The notes beneath the pieces were generated by a model that saw only the letters and a list, made by a program, of their open reading frames with translations, made no database searches and was not told the DNA's origin. From contig NZ_SJPH01000001.1 of assembly GCF_007859815.1 (NCBI RefSeq), positions 62,001 through 126,000 of the forward strand: a DNA stretch of 64,000 nucleotides. The letters run 5' to 3'. The stretch comes from Botrimarina hoheduenensis (lineage in GTDB: Bacteria; Planctomycetota; Planctomycetia; Pirellulales; Lacipirellulaceae). The translations under genes and the position numbers were made by a program. The number at the start of each line of letters is the position of its first letter. Positions within the stretch are counted from its first letter, which is position 1. Below are positions 52,706 to 61,824 of the stretch, one piece after another.

Positions 52706-53595
52706 GCCCCAGCCGTTTGACTCGTACGCCACGGGCCACTGACAACCAGGGCGAACATCGCGACCGCCAGCGCGGCGGGCTCCGGCACGGCGAGGCCCGT
52801 CGCGAGCGCGGCACCGAGCTGGGCGTCCATCACGTCCATGTCGGGCACCACTTCGCCGTACTGAGCCGACCAATCGGCGAGCGACGGGAGCAACGCGTTT
52901 CCGACGGCAGCAGCGTCAAAGATCAACGTGTAGTCGGCGGCATCAACCACGCCGTCCTCGTTGGTGTCCGCCGAGCGGCCCGTGCGGGCAAGCAGCCGCA
53001 ACTCGTACTCAAATCCGTCGGCCACCCACGGCGGCTGCGTCGTCTGGCCGTAGACGTACATCCACGGGCCAAGGAGCGCGGCGTACAACTCAACCGAAGA
53101 CTGTTCAAGCGGCGAGGTCGCGCTGCTGGTGTTCGCCAACCCGCGAAAGCGGTACACGTCGAACGGAGCCCCCAGCGGCAGCAATTCGCCGGTGAGGTTA
53201 TCGAGGTTGAAGAGATCGTCCACATCGATAAAGGCGGGCAACATCGGACCGAGCGGTGCCATCAGGTCGGCATTGTCGAACCGGGCCTGATGCCGCAGCG
53301 TGGTCGGCGGATCGTTGATCCACTCGCCGACAAAGTCGTAAGTTCCCTGCACGCGGAACCGCTGGTCGACCCCCGCGAACCCGCCGGTCTGTCGGAGCTC
53401 GCTCTTCCGCGGCACGATGCGGTACGAATCGAGCCGATCGGGCGGCTGAGCCCCGACCTGAGCCCCGACCTGAGCCGTAGCCACCAACGTGGCGAGCACG
53501 AGCAACGGCAGTGTTGTGACTTTAAAAGCTCGCCTGGCCGAAAAAGCTCTCCTGGCCACAAAAGCTCGCTCAGCCACAAAAGCTCGCATAGCCAT
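52702..53595 (-). CDS. PEP-CTERM secreted protein with repeat-built N-terminus
   Basis: A 297-residue exported protein. The first 24 residues are four hexapeptides of the form xAxRAF encoded by 18-bp tandem repeats, extending the signal-peptide n-region. A hydrophobic core (TTLPLLVLATLVATAQ) follows, with a short GAQVGAQ repeat. The mature part is mixed beta with a dockerin-like calcium motif (DTNEDGVVDAADYTLIFDA, about 217-235). The tail is PEP-CTERM (VPEP, hydrophobic, WRTSQTAGA). A GAGGGAGGG purine run lies directly upstream of the ATG at 53595 and about 6 bases from the in-frame ATG at 53589. It overlaps the convergent efpL stop by 4 bases. The function is unknown. Confidence 0.8.
   Translation of the reverse strand: MAMRAFVAERAFVARRAFSARRAFKVTTLPLLVLATLVATAQVGAQVGAQPPDRLDSYRIVPRKSELRQTGGFAGVDQRFRVQGTYDFVGEWINDPPTTLRHQARFDNADLMAPLGPMLPAFIDVDDLFNLDNLTGELLPLGAPFDVYRFRGLANTSSATSPLEQSSVELYAALLGPWMYVYGQTTQPPWVADGFEYELRLLARTGRSADTNEDGVVDAADYTLIFDAAAVGNALLPSLADWSAQYGEVVPDMDVMDAQLGAALATGLAVPEPAALAVAMFALVVSGPWRTSQTAGA
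53524..53595 (-). repeat. Four perfect-length 18-bp tandem repeats including the start codon
   Basis: Units 53524-53541, 53542-53559, 53560-53577 and 53578-53595 abut exactly. On the minus strand each ends in RRAF/ERAF/MRAF coding sequence (common core GAGCTTTT). The first coding unit begins with the ATG start, while the next two begin with GTG, so each could in principle initiate translation. Confidence 0.9.
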
Positions 53596-53718
53596 CCCTC
53601 CCTCTAGAAAAGCGCGGGCCCCCGCTAAAGCACAGGACAGCCCCTTGCCGGATTGTGGCAGACCCCGACTGACCGATGCAACGATTTTCAGGGGAAAAAA
53701 GGGCTGCGAACGATGCCG

Positions 53719-53889
53719 CTACCGCTTCTTGCCGGCTTTCTTTTTTGTCGCTTTCTTAGCGGTCTTCTTCGGCGACGCCTTCTTAGCGGCAAGCTTCGTG
53801 GTGGTTTTCGCCTTGGTCTTTTTGCCGCCAAAGACTTTATCCCAGCCTTCGGCGTACTTTTCGTTGGAACCGACGCGGATCGTGCTCAT
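53719..53889 (-). CDS. Small histone-H1-like basic protein
   Basis: A 56-residue gene read directly from the sequence. The N-terminal half, MSTIRVGSNEKYAEGWDKVFGG, is a compact conserved-looking segment. The C-terminal half is almost pure Lys/Ala/Thr with KKxAKK-type repeats, as in bacterial histone-H1-like and nucleoid proteins. Codon use matches the neighbours and the frame is clean from ATG 53889 to TAG 53719. There is no Shine-Dalgarno. I recall similar small proteins in other Pirellulales but cannot verify that here. It may bind DNA or RNA through its tail. Reading frames on the opposite strand are its shadow. Confidence 0.75.
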   Translation of the reverse strand: MSTIRVGSNEKYAEGWDKVFGGKKTKAKTTTKLAAKKASPKKTAKKATKKKAGKKR

Positions 53890-53971
53890 CGCTGCTTGTG
53901 GGGTTGGAAAAAAGTGATGATCGGTTAATTAAGGCGCGGTGAGAGACGCTCCGGCGAGTCCGCTCCGAGGA

Positions 53972-54000
53972 CCGCCCCCCACGGAGTGGGGGGGGGGCGG
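53972..54000. terminator. G/C-rich stem-loop between ettA and the H1-like gene
   Basis: CCGCCCCCCAC (53972-53982) can pair with the G-run segment 53986-54000 around a GGA loop, with four unpaired G. It lies 174 bases past the ettA stop in the minus direction. There is no T-run, so it may be a non-classical terminator. Confidence 0.35.
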
Positions 54001-54050
54001 CGGTGCCGCGCTGGTGACTCACTTCGTCACGGCGGAATCGCGTCCGTCGC

Positions 54051-54138
54051 GGCGGGAACATGTGGCTTGGCGGGGACATGGCCTAAGCTGGGAGATGGCC
54101 TGCCGGCGGCATCGCTAAGCGGCGACATGGCGTGAAGC
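54051..54138. repeat. Imperfect tandem repeats downstream of ettA
   Basis: Five irregular units of 15-21 bp, most beginning GGCGG and four of them containing ACATG/AGATG/ACATGG with a following TAAGC or GAAGC, run from 54051 to 54138. Copies differ in length and sequence, so this is a decayed array or a chance G-rich tract. No coding role is seen. Confidence 0.45.
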
Positions 54139-54173
54139 GGTTCGGCCCCACCATAGCCAGCGACGCAGAGTGC

Positions 54174-55850
54174 TCAGCTTTGGACCAGCTTCTTGTACTT
54201 GAAGCGCCGAGGCTCGTTGCCGTCCTCGCCCATCCGTTCGCGACGTTGGCTCTCGTAGACCTGAAAGTTGCCCTCGCACCAGTGGACGTAGCCGTCCCCT
54301 TCAAACGCGAGAATGTGGGTCGCCAGACGATCGAGGAACCACCGGTCGTGGCTCACGACGACCGCGCAGCCGACGAACGTGGCAACGGCTTCTTCCAAAG
54401 CGCGAAGCGTGTCAACGTCGAGGTCGTTGGTCGGTTCGTCGAGCATCAGCACGTTCGAACCTCCGCGGAGCAGCTTGGCTAGGTGCACGCGGTTGCGCTC
54501 ACCACCGGAGAGGACACCGACCTTCTTCTGCTGGTCGGCCTTTTGGAAGTTGAACTTCGCGACATAAGCCCGGCTGTTGACCTGCTTTTTTCCCATCTCG
54601 ATGAGATCCAAGCCTTCGGAGATTTCCTCCCAGACCGTCTTGTTGGGATCCAGATGGTCACGCGACTGATCGACGTAGCCCAAGGCGACGGTCGGTCCAA
54701 AGGTGAGCGATCCGCTGGTCGGCTGCTCCTTGCCCATCAGCATCTTCAACAGCGTCGTCTTGCCGGCACCGTTGGGGCCGATGATGCCGACGATGCCCCC
54801 CGGCGGCAGGCGGAAATTGACGTTCTCGAATAGCACGTTGTCGCCAAAGCTCTTCGAGAGATTCACCGCCTCGACCACCTGATCGCCCAGCCGCGGGCCC
54901 GGGGGAATCTGGATCTCGAGCTCTTCGGAGCGCTCCTCGAACTCCTCGGAAACCATCTTTTCGTACGAACTGATGCGGGCTTTGCTCTTAGTCTGCCGCG
55001 CCTTGGGCGAGCTGCGGATCCATTCGAGCTCTTTCGCCAGCGTCTTCTGACGGGCCGACTTTTGCTTCTCATCCTGTTCGAGCCGCTTGGCTTTCTGCTC
55101 CAGCCAGCTCGTATAGTTACCCTCCCACGGGATGCAGCGACCGTACTCGATTTCCAGAATCCAGCCGGCGACGTTGTCCAAGAAGTAACGGTCGTGCGTC
55201 ACCGCGACGATCGTGCCGGGGTACTCTGCCAGATGGCGTTCCAGCCACAAGATGCTCTCGGCGTCGAGGTGGTTGGTCGGTTCGTCTAGCAGCAGCAGAT
55301 CGGGCTGCTCGAGCAGGATCTTGCAGAGCGCAACGCGGCGCTTCTCGCCGCCGGAGAGCTTGGAGACGTCCGCATCGGCCGGAGGCAGATTAATGGCGTC
55401 CATGGCCACTTGGATCTGGCGCTCGAGCTCCCAGGCGTTTTTGGCGTCGATCTTGTCTTGCAGTTCGGCCTGCCGGGCTCCGAGCTTCTCGAAGTCCGCG
55501 TCCTCATCGCCGTAGGCCTCGTTGATGGCGTTGTATTCGTCGAGCAGGGCCTGGGTGGCGGCGACCGCCTCCATGACGTTGCCCATCACATCCTTTTCGG
55601 GGTTCAGGTGCGGCTCTTGCTGCAACATGCCCACGGTAAAGCCGTCCGAAAGCTCGGCCTTGCCATCGAACTCTTTATCGATCCCGGCCATGATGCGGAG
55701 CAGCGTGCTCTTGCCAGCGCCGTTGCGGCCCAGCACACCGATCTTGGCCCCTGGGTAGAAAGCCAGCGCGATCTCTTTGAGCACCTCGCGCTGGCCGTGC
55801 TTCTTGGTCAGCCCCGAGATCTGGTAGATGTACTTCTGATTGGGCGGCAT
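54174..55850 (-). CDS. ettA: Energy-dependent translational throttle protein EttA (ABC-F ATPase)
   Basis: A 558-residue soluble protein with two ABC ATPase domains, binding the ribosomal E site and gating the first elongation steps according to ATP/ADP. Walker A motifs are GRNGAGKST and GPNGAGKTT. Signature motifs are LSGGEKRR and LSGGERNR, and Walker B/H-switch motifs are [19 protein letters not shown] with THDRYFLD and [19 protein letters not shown] with SHDRWFLD. The EttA-type arm ([18 protein letters not shown]) and interdomain linker are present. Length matches the family (about 555). Confidence 0.96.
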   Translation of the reverse strand: MPPNQKYIYQISGLTKKHGQREVLKEIALAFYPGAKIGVLGRNGAGKSTLLRIMAGIDKEFDGKAELSDGFTVGMLQQEPHLNPEKDVMGNVMEAVAATQALLDEYNAINEAYGDEDADFEKLGARQAELQDKIDAKNAWELERQIQVAMDAINLPPADADVSKLSGGEKRRVALCKILLEQPDLLLLDEPTNHLDAESILWLERHLAEYPGTIVAVTHDRYFLDNVAGWILEIEYGRCIPWEGNYTSWLEQKAKRLEQDEKQKSARQKTLAKELEWIRSSPKARQTKSKARISSYEKMVSEEFEERSEELEIQIPPGPRLGDQVVEAVNLSKSFGDNVLFENVNFRLPPGGIVGIIGPNGAGKTTLLKMLMGKEQPTSGSLTFGPTVALGYVDQSRDHLDPNKTVWEEISEGLDLIEMGKKQVNSRAYVAKFNFQKADQQKKVGVLSGGERNRVHLAKLLRGGSNVLMLDEPTNDLDVDTLRALEEAVATFVGCAVVVSHDRWFLDRLATHILAFEGDGYVHWCEGNFQVYESQRRERMGEDGNEPRRFKYKKLVQS

Positions 55851-56159
55851 CGTTACTTACAGAACAGAACGGGAGAGGCGGGGGAGCGTGGGTCAAAAGC
55901 GGTTACTCAGGCGTAACGACGATTTCGCCTCGTCATGGGGCAGAGCAGCGTTTGACGCTCGAAAAGCCGATTCTATCAGTCTCTTGCCCGGTCTGTCAGC
56001 CGTATCTCTGCCTGTCTGCCGGCCGCATCGACAGGTCGCCCCCCCGCTGCTCCACCAGCCGCTAGCTTAAGCCCCTCTCTGAACGGCAGGTGGTAGGCGA
56101 TACGCTAATCAGGCGGTCAACTAGGACTGCTTCCGAAGACCCTGCTGTTATCACGCACG
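55851..56159. other. Divergent intergenic region ettA / PQQ-propeller gene
   Basis: 309 bases that must hold both promoters. I see no clear -35/-10 pair, hairpin, RNA or small gene. Confidence 0.5.
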
Positions 56160-57425
56160 ATGAGCCACATAATGCCGTTCCTTACCAAGACCGCCCGCCA
56201 CGCCCTGAGCAGGGCCGCCCTGCTGGCCGGTCTGACTGTTCCAGCCCTTGCGGCCGACTGGCCCCAATGGCTTGGTCCGCAGCGCGACGGCCTGACGGCC
56301 GAGACCGGCCTGCTACAAGCGTGGCCCGAGGGAGGACCGCCGCGCGTCTGGCTGTTTCGCAATACGGGCTTGGGCTACGCCGGTCCGGCGGTCGTTGGCC
56401 AGCGTCTGTACCTCATGGGCTCGCGCAACGGGGTCGAACAGCTGCTCTGTCTCGACGCCGCAAGCGGCGAAGAACAGTGGGCCACCGACCTGGGCTCCGA
56501 GTACGAAAACGGATGGGGCAACGGTCCCCGCGGCACACCAACCATCGATGGCGACCGGATCTATGTGCTGGCCGCTAAAGGCAACCTGGTGTGCCTCGAG
56601 CTTTCGACCGGGAAAATCGTGTGGAAAACCAGCCTGACCGACCTAGGCGGAGAAATTCCCACGTGGGGCTACTCCGAGTCGCCGCTGATCGACGGCGAAA
56701 AGCTGCTCATCACGCCCGGCGGCGACCAGGGAGCCATCGCCGCGCTCGACAAGCAGACCGGTACGGTGCTCTGGCGGACCAAGCCGCTGGACGATGTGGC
56801 GCACTACTCGTCTTTGGTTATAGCGCGCCCGCACGGCAAGAAGCAGTACGTTCAGTTGCTGGTAAGCCGACTCGTGGGGATCGATCCCGAGTCCGGTGGC
56901 GTGCTCTGGCAGGAGCCGTGGGAGGGGCGGGTGGCCGTGATTCCGACACCCGTGGTGAGTGAGAACAAGATCTACGTCACCAGCGGCTACGGCACGGGGT
57001 GCCTGCAAGTTGAGATCGACCACGCCGGGGCGGCCCAACGGGTCTACGAGAACAAACTAATGAAGAACCACCATGGCGGCGTGCTGCTAGTGGGAGATCA
57101 CCTGTACGGCCATTCCGACAGCGTCGGCTGGCTGTGCCAGGATTTCGTCAGCGGAGAGCGAGTGTGGCGCGAGCGGAGCGCGTTGGGCAAGGGAGCGATC
57201 GCCTACGCCGACGGCCGTTTTATCTGCCTGAGCGAAGACACGGGCGAAGTGGTCCTGATCGAGGCGTCGCCTGAGGGGTGGAACGAGAAGGGACGTTTCA
57301 CGCTCACGCCACAGACCGAACTGCGCAAGCCCAAGGGAAAGATCTGGACCCATCCGGTGATCGCGGACGGCAAGCTCTATCTACGCGATCAGGAGTTGCT
57401 GTTCTGCTTTGACCTACAGCGCTAG
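56160..57425 (+). CDS. Secreted PQQ-like beta-propeller protein (BamB-like)
   Basis: A 421-residue exported protein. After the signal peptide (about 1-32, ending ALAA) comes DWPQWLGPQRDGLTAETGL, the usual start of planctomycete PQQ-binding-like propellers. Repeated blades follow with motifs such as LYLMGS...LLCLDAASGEEQW, IYVLAAKGNLVCLELSTGKIVWK and LLITPGGDQGAIAALDKQTGTVLW. It may scaffold outer-membrane assembly like BamB or act in carbohydrate degradation. No dehydrogenase catalytic residues are evident. An ATG at 56172 is an alternative start. It is convergent with guaA. Confidence 0.85.
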   Translation: MSHIMPFLTKTARHALSRAALLAGLTVPALAADWPQWLGPQRDGLTAETGLLQAWPEGGPPRVWLFRNTGLGYAGPAVVGQRLYLMGSRNGVEQLLCLDAASGEEQWATDLGSEYENGWGNGPRGTPTIDGDRIYVLAAKGNLVCLELSTGKIVWKTSLTDLGGEIPTWGYSESPLIDGEKLLITPGGDQGAIAALDKQTGTVLWRTKPLDDVAHYSSLVIARPHGKKQYVQLLVSRLVGIDPESGGVLWQEPWEGRVAVIPTPVVSENKIYVTSGYGTGCLQVEIDHAGAAQRVYENKLMKNHHGGVLLVGDHLYGHSDSVGWLCQDFVSGERVWRERSALGKGAIAYADGRFICLSEDTGEVVLIEASPEGWNEKGRFTLTPQTELRKPKGKIWTHPVIADGKLYLRDQELLFCFDLQR

Positions 57426-57482
57426 CGTGCACAGCGATAACTCCGCGAGCGGATAGGTGCCGTCGGCGATACCGTCGCGCGC

Positions 57483-59075
57483 TCACTCCCACTCGATCGT
57501 GCCGGGCGGCTTGCTCGTGATGTCGTACACCACGCGGTTCACGCCGGGCACTTCGTTGATGATCCGCGTGCTGATGCGGCTCAGCAGGTCGTGCGGCAAG
57601 TGGCTCCAGTCGGCCGTCATGAAGTCGTCCGTGTTGACGCTTCGCACCGCGCAAGCGTTTTCGTAGGTCCGGCTGTCGCCCATGACGCCAACGCTCTGCA
57701 CCGGCAGCAATACGGCGAAAGACTGCGAGGTCTGCCGATAGAGGCCCGCCGCCTTGATCTCGCCAACGACGATCGCGTCTGCTTCGCGGAGCGTGTGCAG
57801 CTTGTCGGCGGTCACCTCGCCCAGGCAGCGCACCGCCAAACCGGGCCCGGGAAACGGGTGGCGCCAAACAATGTCCTCGGGCAAGCCGAGCTGCAATCCC
57901 AACCGGCGTACCTCGTCCTTAAACAGGTCTCGCAGCGGCTCGATCAGCTCAAAGCCAAGCTCTTTCGGCAGACCACCCACATTGTGGTGCAGTTTGATGG
58001 TGGCGGCGGGTCCGTCCTGGGCAGCGCCGCTCTCGATCACGTCCGGATACAAGGTTCCCTGGGCCAGGTACTTCGCCCCCTGAACCTTGCCGGCTTCTTC
58101 TTTGAAGCAGGCGATGAACTCAGAGCCGATGCGGCGACGCTTTTCCTGCGGCTCGACAACGCCCGCAAGCTGCTGCAGGAAACGCTGCTCGCCTTCCACC
58201 ACGTGCAAGTCGGTCTGAAAATGCTCGGTAAACTCGCGTTCGACCGCCGCTCGTTCGTCCTTGCGCAGCAACCCGTTGTCCACCAAGATACAGGTCAGCT
58301 GCGGTCCGATCGCTTTGGCGAGCAGCGCAGCAACCACCGCCGAATCGACTCCGCCCGACAGACCGCAAATCACGCGGTCGGAACCGATCTGCGCGCGCAG
58401 CGCGGCGATCGTCTGATCAGCGAAATCTCCGAGGCGCCATGCGCCGCTGGTCTTGCAGACCTCACGCAAGAAGTTGCCGAGGATCGTCGCACCCTCGACT
58501 GTGTGGGTCACTTCCGGGTGGAACTGCAACCCGTAGACCGGCAAGCGGTTGTGACGGACCGCGGCGAAGGGGCACGTGCCGGTGCGCGCCAGGGGGGTGA
58601 AATCATCGGCGATCTGCTGCACCTGATCGCCGTGGCTCATCCACACCTCGGTGTGCGAATGCACGTCGCGGAAAAGGTCGGTGGCGTCGGTCACCTCGCA
58701 ATGCGCTCGGCCATATTCACGACTCTCGGCACTCTGGACGCGTCCGCCGAGCGCCTCACACGCCAGCTGCATGCCGTAGCAGATGCCCAGCACCGGCACG
58801 CCGAGCTCAAAGAGCGCCGGATCGCACCGCGGGGCCCCTTCGGCGTACACGCTGCTGGGCCCGCCGGACAGGATGATCCCCTTGGGGGCCAGCTCGGCGA
58901 TGCGGCTAGCGGGCAAGTCGTGGCGGACGATCTCGCAGTAAACGTTCTGTTCGCGGACCCGTCGGGCGATGAGCTGGGCGTACTGCGATCCGAAATCGAG
59001 CACCAGAACACGCTCTTCAGCGAGCGTGATGGCAGAAGACCCGTAGGTCGCGGCAGAGGTCGGAGCGGCGGTCAT
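57483..59075 (-). CDS. guaA: GMP synthase (glutamine-hydrolysing)
   Basis: A 530-residue enzyme converting XMP to GMP. The class I glutaminase domain (about 25-205) has [26 protein letters not shown], nucleophile Cys in [15 protein letters not shown], and the His/Glu pair in [10 protein letters not shown]. The ATP-pyrophosphatase domain has P-loop [15 protein letters not shown]. The dimerisation domain includes [28 protein letters not shown] and [11 protein letters not shown], and the protein ends KPPGTIEWE as in the family. A 24-residue N-terminal extension precedes the usual start. It is divergent from surE. Confidence 0.97.
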   Translation of the reverse strand: MTAAPTSAATYGSSAITLAEERVLVLDFGSQYAQLIARRVREQNVYCEIVRHDLPASRIAELAPKGIILSGGPSSVYAEGAPRCDPALFELGVPVLGICYGMQLACEALGGRVQSAESREYGRAHCEVTDATDLFRDVHSHTEVWMSHGDQVQQIADDFTPLARTGTCPFAAVRHNRLPVYGLQFHPEVTHTVEGATILGNFLREVCKTSGAWRLGDFADQTIAALRAQIGSDRVICGLSGGVDSAVVAALLAKAIGPQLTCILVDNGLLRKDERAAVEREFTEHFQTDLHVVEGEQRFLQQLAGVVEPQEKRRRIGSEFIACFKEEAGKVQGAKYLAQGTLYPDVIESGAAQDGPAATIKLHHNVGGLPKELGFELIEPLRDLFKDEVRRLGLQLGLPEDIVWRHPFPGPGLAVRCLGEVTADKLHTLREADAIVVGEIKAAGLYRQTSQSFAVLLPVQSVGVMGDSRTYENACAVRSVNTDDFMTADWSHLPHDLLSRISTRIINEVPGVNRVVYDITSKPPGTIEWE

Positions 59076-59289
59076 CGGGTCAGTCCGTGACGGAAATAGT
59101 CGGGCGAGAGTCGGGTCGCACGGGTCGTGGCGACACGGGGGCCGATTCTAACGGTCGCGCCGCCAGCGAGCCACCAGCCAAGCCGATTGCTTGTTTTCGC
59201 TAATGACACGGAGCGCTTATGATGAGGGCTGCGGAAGCTGTACGGCTCCGAGCCGACACGCCCCCCGCCCCCCGCCCACCGCACACCCC

Positions 59290-59298
59290 AAGGAGGGG
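59290..59298 (+). promoter_or_regulatory. surE: Strong Shine-Dalgarno fixing the surE start
   Basis: AAGGAGGGG lies 7 bases before ATG 59306. It is one of the few consensus ribosome binding sites in this window, and it settles the start against an upstream in-frame ATG at 59219 that itself overlaps a TATGAT -10-like element (59218-59223). Confidence 0.85.
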
Positions 59299-59305
59299 CC
59301 CTCGC

Positions 59306-60133
59306 ATGCGAATCTTGCTCACCAACGACGACGGCATCTACGCCCCCGGCCTGCTCGCGATGCGCGACGCACTGGCCGAGCTGGGCGAAGTGACCGTTGT
59401 GGCACCGGCCACCGAGCAAAGTGGAGTCGGTCACTCGATCACGTTCTTGACGCCGCTCATGGCGGGTCAGGTCTATGTGGACGACGAGCTGCGTGGCTGG
59501 GCGGTCGAGGGCTCGCCTGCCGACTGCGTTAAACTGGCTGTCGCCAAACTGTTTCCCGCCGCGACGAGCGATCCCGAAGCACGCCCGGACCTGTTGGTGA
59601 GCGGGATCAATCACGGGCTAAACGCCGGCATCAACGTGATGTACTCGGGCACGGTCGCCGCTGCGACCGAAGGGGCCCTGAACGATATCCCTTCAATCGC
59701 CGTTTCGGTCGAGTACGAAGAGCACCCGCACTTTCGCTCCGCGGCGAAGATCGCGACCAATCTGATCCGCCAGATGCTGGATGCCGACGCCTGGCGTGAC
59801 CACCTGCTTTACAATCTGAACTTACCGACAACGGCAACGGTGACCAGCGTGATGGGGCCGCCCGAATCGACCGAGGTGCGCATCACCCGCATGGGATCGA
59901 CGCGGTGGGACTCTGCGTTCGAAGAACGGATTGATCCCAAAGGGCGGCGCTACTACTGGACCACCGGCACTCCCCCGACAACGCCCCCCGGCGCGGACAC
60001 CGACGTGACCGCGATCACGGAGGGGGCCATTTCGCTCACTCCGCTGATGATCGACCGAACCCGCCACGACCAACTCAATGAGATGCAGACCTGGAACCTC
60101 GCTGCCGGCGAGGGCGTTCCGTCTCGCGGCTGA
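59306..60133 (+). CDS. surE: 5'/3'-nucleotidase SurE
   Basis: A 275-residue metal-dependent nucleoside monophosphate phosphatase used in stationary-phase survival. The metal-binding start RILLTNDDGIYAPGLLAM is directly after the start codon. Then come VVAPATEQSGVGHSITFL, VEGSPADCVKLA, and SGINHGLNAGINVMYSGTVAAATEGALN. All expected Asp/Ser/Asn ligands are visible. The C-terminus is somewhat longer than the shortest members. It is followed by a lipoprotein gene in the same direction after 74 bases. Confidence 0.95.
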   Translation: MRILLTNDDGIYAPGLLAMRDALAELGEVTVVAPATEQSGVGHSITFLTPLMAGQVYVDDELRGWAVEGSPADCVKLAVAKLFPAATSDPEARPDLLVSGINHGLNAGINVMYSGTVAAATEGALNDIPSIAVSVEYEEHPHFRSAAKIATNLIRQMLDADAWRDHLLYNLNLPTTATVTSVMGPPESTEVRITRMGSTRWDSAFEERIDPKGRRYYWTTGTPPTTPPGADTDVTAITEGAISLTPLMIDRTRHDQLNEMQTWNLAAGEGVPSRG

Positions 60134-60207
60134 TCGGCAGCCAATCTCGCTCCATGAAACACTCCCCCCTAACCTCAGTCTTCTCCCCAACGGACGGGAT
60201 ACTCGCC

Positions 60208-60813
60208 ATGCCCCCCCTGCCCCGCTCAACTCGTCAGCACGGTATACGTCGCTCATTAGGCCTGCTGGTATTGGCGTGTGCGCTGACCGCTGGCTGTGGC
60301 GGAAGCGGCGAACCCTCGCCACAGATGGCTGACCTAGCAAAGCAAGCCAACCAGCAAGCGGCCGCTCAAGCGGAGGCCGCGGCTCGGCGTGCGGAAGCCG
60401 CCGCGCGCGAAGCCCAAGAGCAGAAACGGCGAGCCGCTGAGAAGCTTGCCACCGAATCGCCCAGCGCGGTGACGATCGATGACATGTCGCGCGGTGACAA
60501 GATCCAGGGTTCCGGCGTGCTGAAGACCCCCATCAAGGCGGGCATCCGAGCCGAACAGAAGCTGAACCTCATCCAGGTTGAACAGGCTTTACAGCTCTTC
60601 TGGGGTTTCGAGGGCAGGTACCCGAACTCGCACGAGGAGTTCATGGAGAAGGTCGTTGAGTTCAACGAGCTCCAGCTCGAACCGCTCGAAGAGCCCTACG
60701 AGTACTGGTACAACGCCGAGAGCCACGAACTCTGGAAACGCGTCAAGCCCGCAGTGGCCGAAGCGGCAGCGGCCGAAGCGGCCGAAGAGCAACCAAGCGA
60801 AACGAACAACTGA
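60208..60813 (+). CDS. Lipoprotein with Ala/Glu coiled coil, unknown function
   Basis: A 201-residue predicted lipoprotein with lipobox LTAGC (Cys30 from ATG 60208; the frame is open to ATG 60154). Mature residues ~35-85 form an Ala/Gln/Glu/Arg-rich coiled coil. A central domain follows (MSRGDKIQGSGVL, LNLIQVEQALQLFWGFEGRYPNSHEEFMEKVVEFN), resembling the C-terminal part of secretin/pseudopilin-associated proteins in which a small residue-rich helix precedes GRYP. It ends with an Ala/Glu tail. GRYP followed by a helix and YWYN is also seen in type II secretion pseudopilin-like proteins, so a link to secretion is possible but unproven. Confidence 0.7.
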   Translation: MPPLPRSTRQHGIRRSLGLLVLACALTAGCGGSGEPSPQMADLAKQANQQAAAQAEAAARRAEAAAREAQEQKRRAAEKLATESPSAVTIDDMSRGDKIQGSGVLKTPIKAGIRAEQKLNLIQVEQALQLFWGFEGRYPNSHEEFMEKVVEFNELQLEPLEEPYEYWYNAESHELWKRVKPAVAEAAAAEAAEEQPSETNN

Positions 60814-60926
60814 GCTTCCTCTTCCCCGCGGATAACGAACCACGCTTACCAACCTTTTTCCCTAACACCAAATCTCTTACCCGACTGGCAGGGACGCCCG
60901 TACCTCTCATCTTTACGGCTCCCGCC

Positions 60927-61793
60927 ATGCGTACTCTTCTTCTGCTGATCGCGCTCGCCGCTACGGTTTCGCCTGTCGCGGCGGACTGGGTCTTTGCCCC
61001 GAGCAACTACACACACAACCCGGCAACCGGTACGCGAGTGGCGCAGTACGCCCAACCAGCACCGGTCGAGGGCCTGCCCGATCCGCGTGATACCGCCAGC
61101 CGCTACTGGCGTACGCGCACCAACCTGCGTGGCGTGGATGGTTCGGTCGATACCGTTTACGACGTCCGCAGCTTTGGCAGCACGCAGGGTGCCTTTGACG
61201 CGCAACGCGAGCGCGGCCTCGATGCGTCACTGCAAACGCTCGACGCGCTGACCCCGTTCCGCCACAACCCCTACCTGTTCTTTGGCGGTATGCAGGGATT
61301 CGGCTACGGCCTGCCCGGTTACCCGGCGGCCGTACCAGGAGCATCCAACGATACACCTTACGGTGCCGCACCAGGATCGCCGAACGCTATCGATGGGTGC
61401 GAGTGCCCCCATTGCGTTCACTGCCGCAACGCCGCGACCGCACCGAACCCGAGCGTCGGCCAACCCGGTTCGGCCTATCCCTACGCACCGCCGACGGGTT
61501 TCGTGGCACCGGTCCTCCCCTATGGATTTGGCTATCCAGGCTTTGGGGGCTATCCCGGCTGGGGGGGCTACCCGGGCTGGGGCTACCCGGGTGGCGGCTA
61601 CGGCGCGGGAGGCCCCCTGCCACCCTATGGATACGGCCCCCAGGGGGGCTTCCACGGGCACGGCCCGGGAGCCGGACACAACGCTTGGCCGCCGAGCTCG
61701 GGCCCCGGCCCCGCCGGGCACCCTCACGGCGGATACGGAACGCCGCCCTACGGGGCAGGCCACACGGGTTATCGCATTCCGCGCGCCGGATAA
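60927..61793 (+). CDS. Secreted Gly/Tyr/Pro-rich protein with a Cys cluster
   Basis: A 288-residue exported protein with signal peptide 1-19. A globular N-terminal part (about 20-110) contains TRVAQYAQP, a YWRTRTNLRGVDG segment and FDAQRERGLDASLQTL. The central motif CECPHCVHC (about 154-162) holds four closely spaced Cys plus His and could bind metal. The C-terminal ~120 residues are low-complexity GYPGWGGYPG-type repeats, probably disordered or fibrous. Composition stays high G+C. The function is unknown, and a cell-surface structural role is a guess. Confidence 0.7.
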   Translation: MRTLLLLIALAATVSPVAADWVFAPSNYTHNPATGTRVAQYAQPAPVEGLPDPRDTASRYWRTRTNLRGVDGSVDTVYDVRSFGSTQGAFDAQRERGLDASLQTLDALTPFRHNPYLFFGGMQGFGYGLPGYPAAVPGASNDTPYGAAPGSPNAIDGCECPHCVHCRNAATAPNPSVGQPGSAYPYAPPTGFVAPVLPYGFGYPGFGGYPGWGGYPGWGYPGGGYGAGGPLPPYGYGPQGGFHGHGPGAGHNAWPPSSGPGPAGHPHGGYGTPPYGAGHTGYRIPRAG

Positions 61794-61824
61794 GCTCCGC
61801 TCGCTTGCTTGCAAGGCCGTGTGG

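Noticed and set aside
57591-59090. Plus-strand frame of 499 codons opposite guaA
   Set aside because: Shadow of guaA. The minus-strand gene has all GMP synthase motifs and the plus-strand translation has none.
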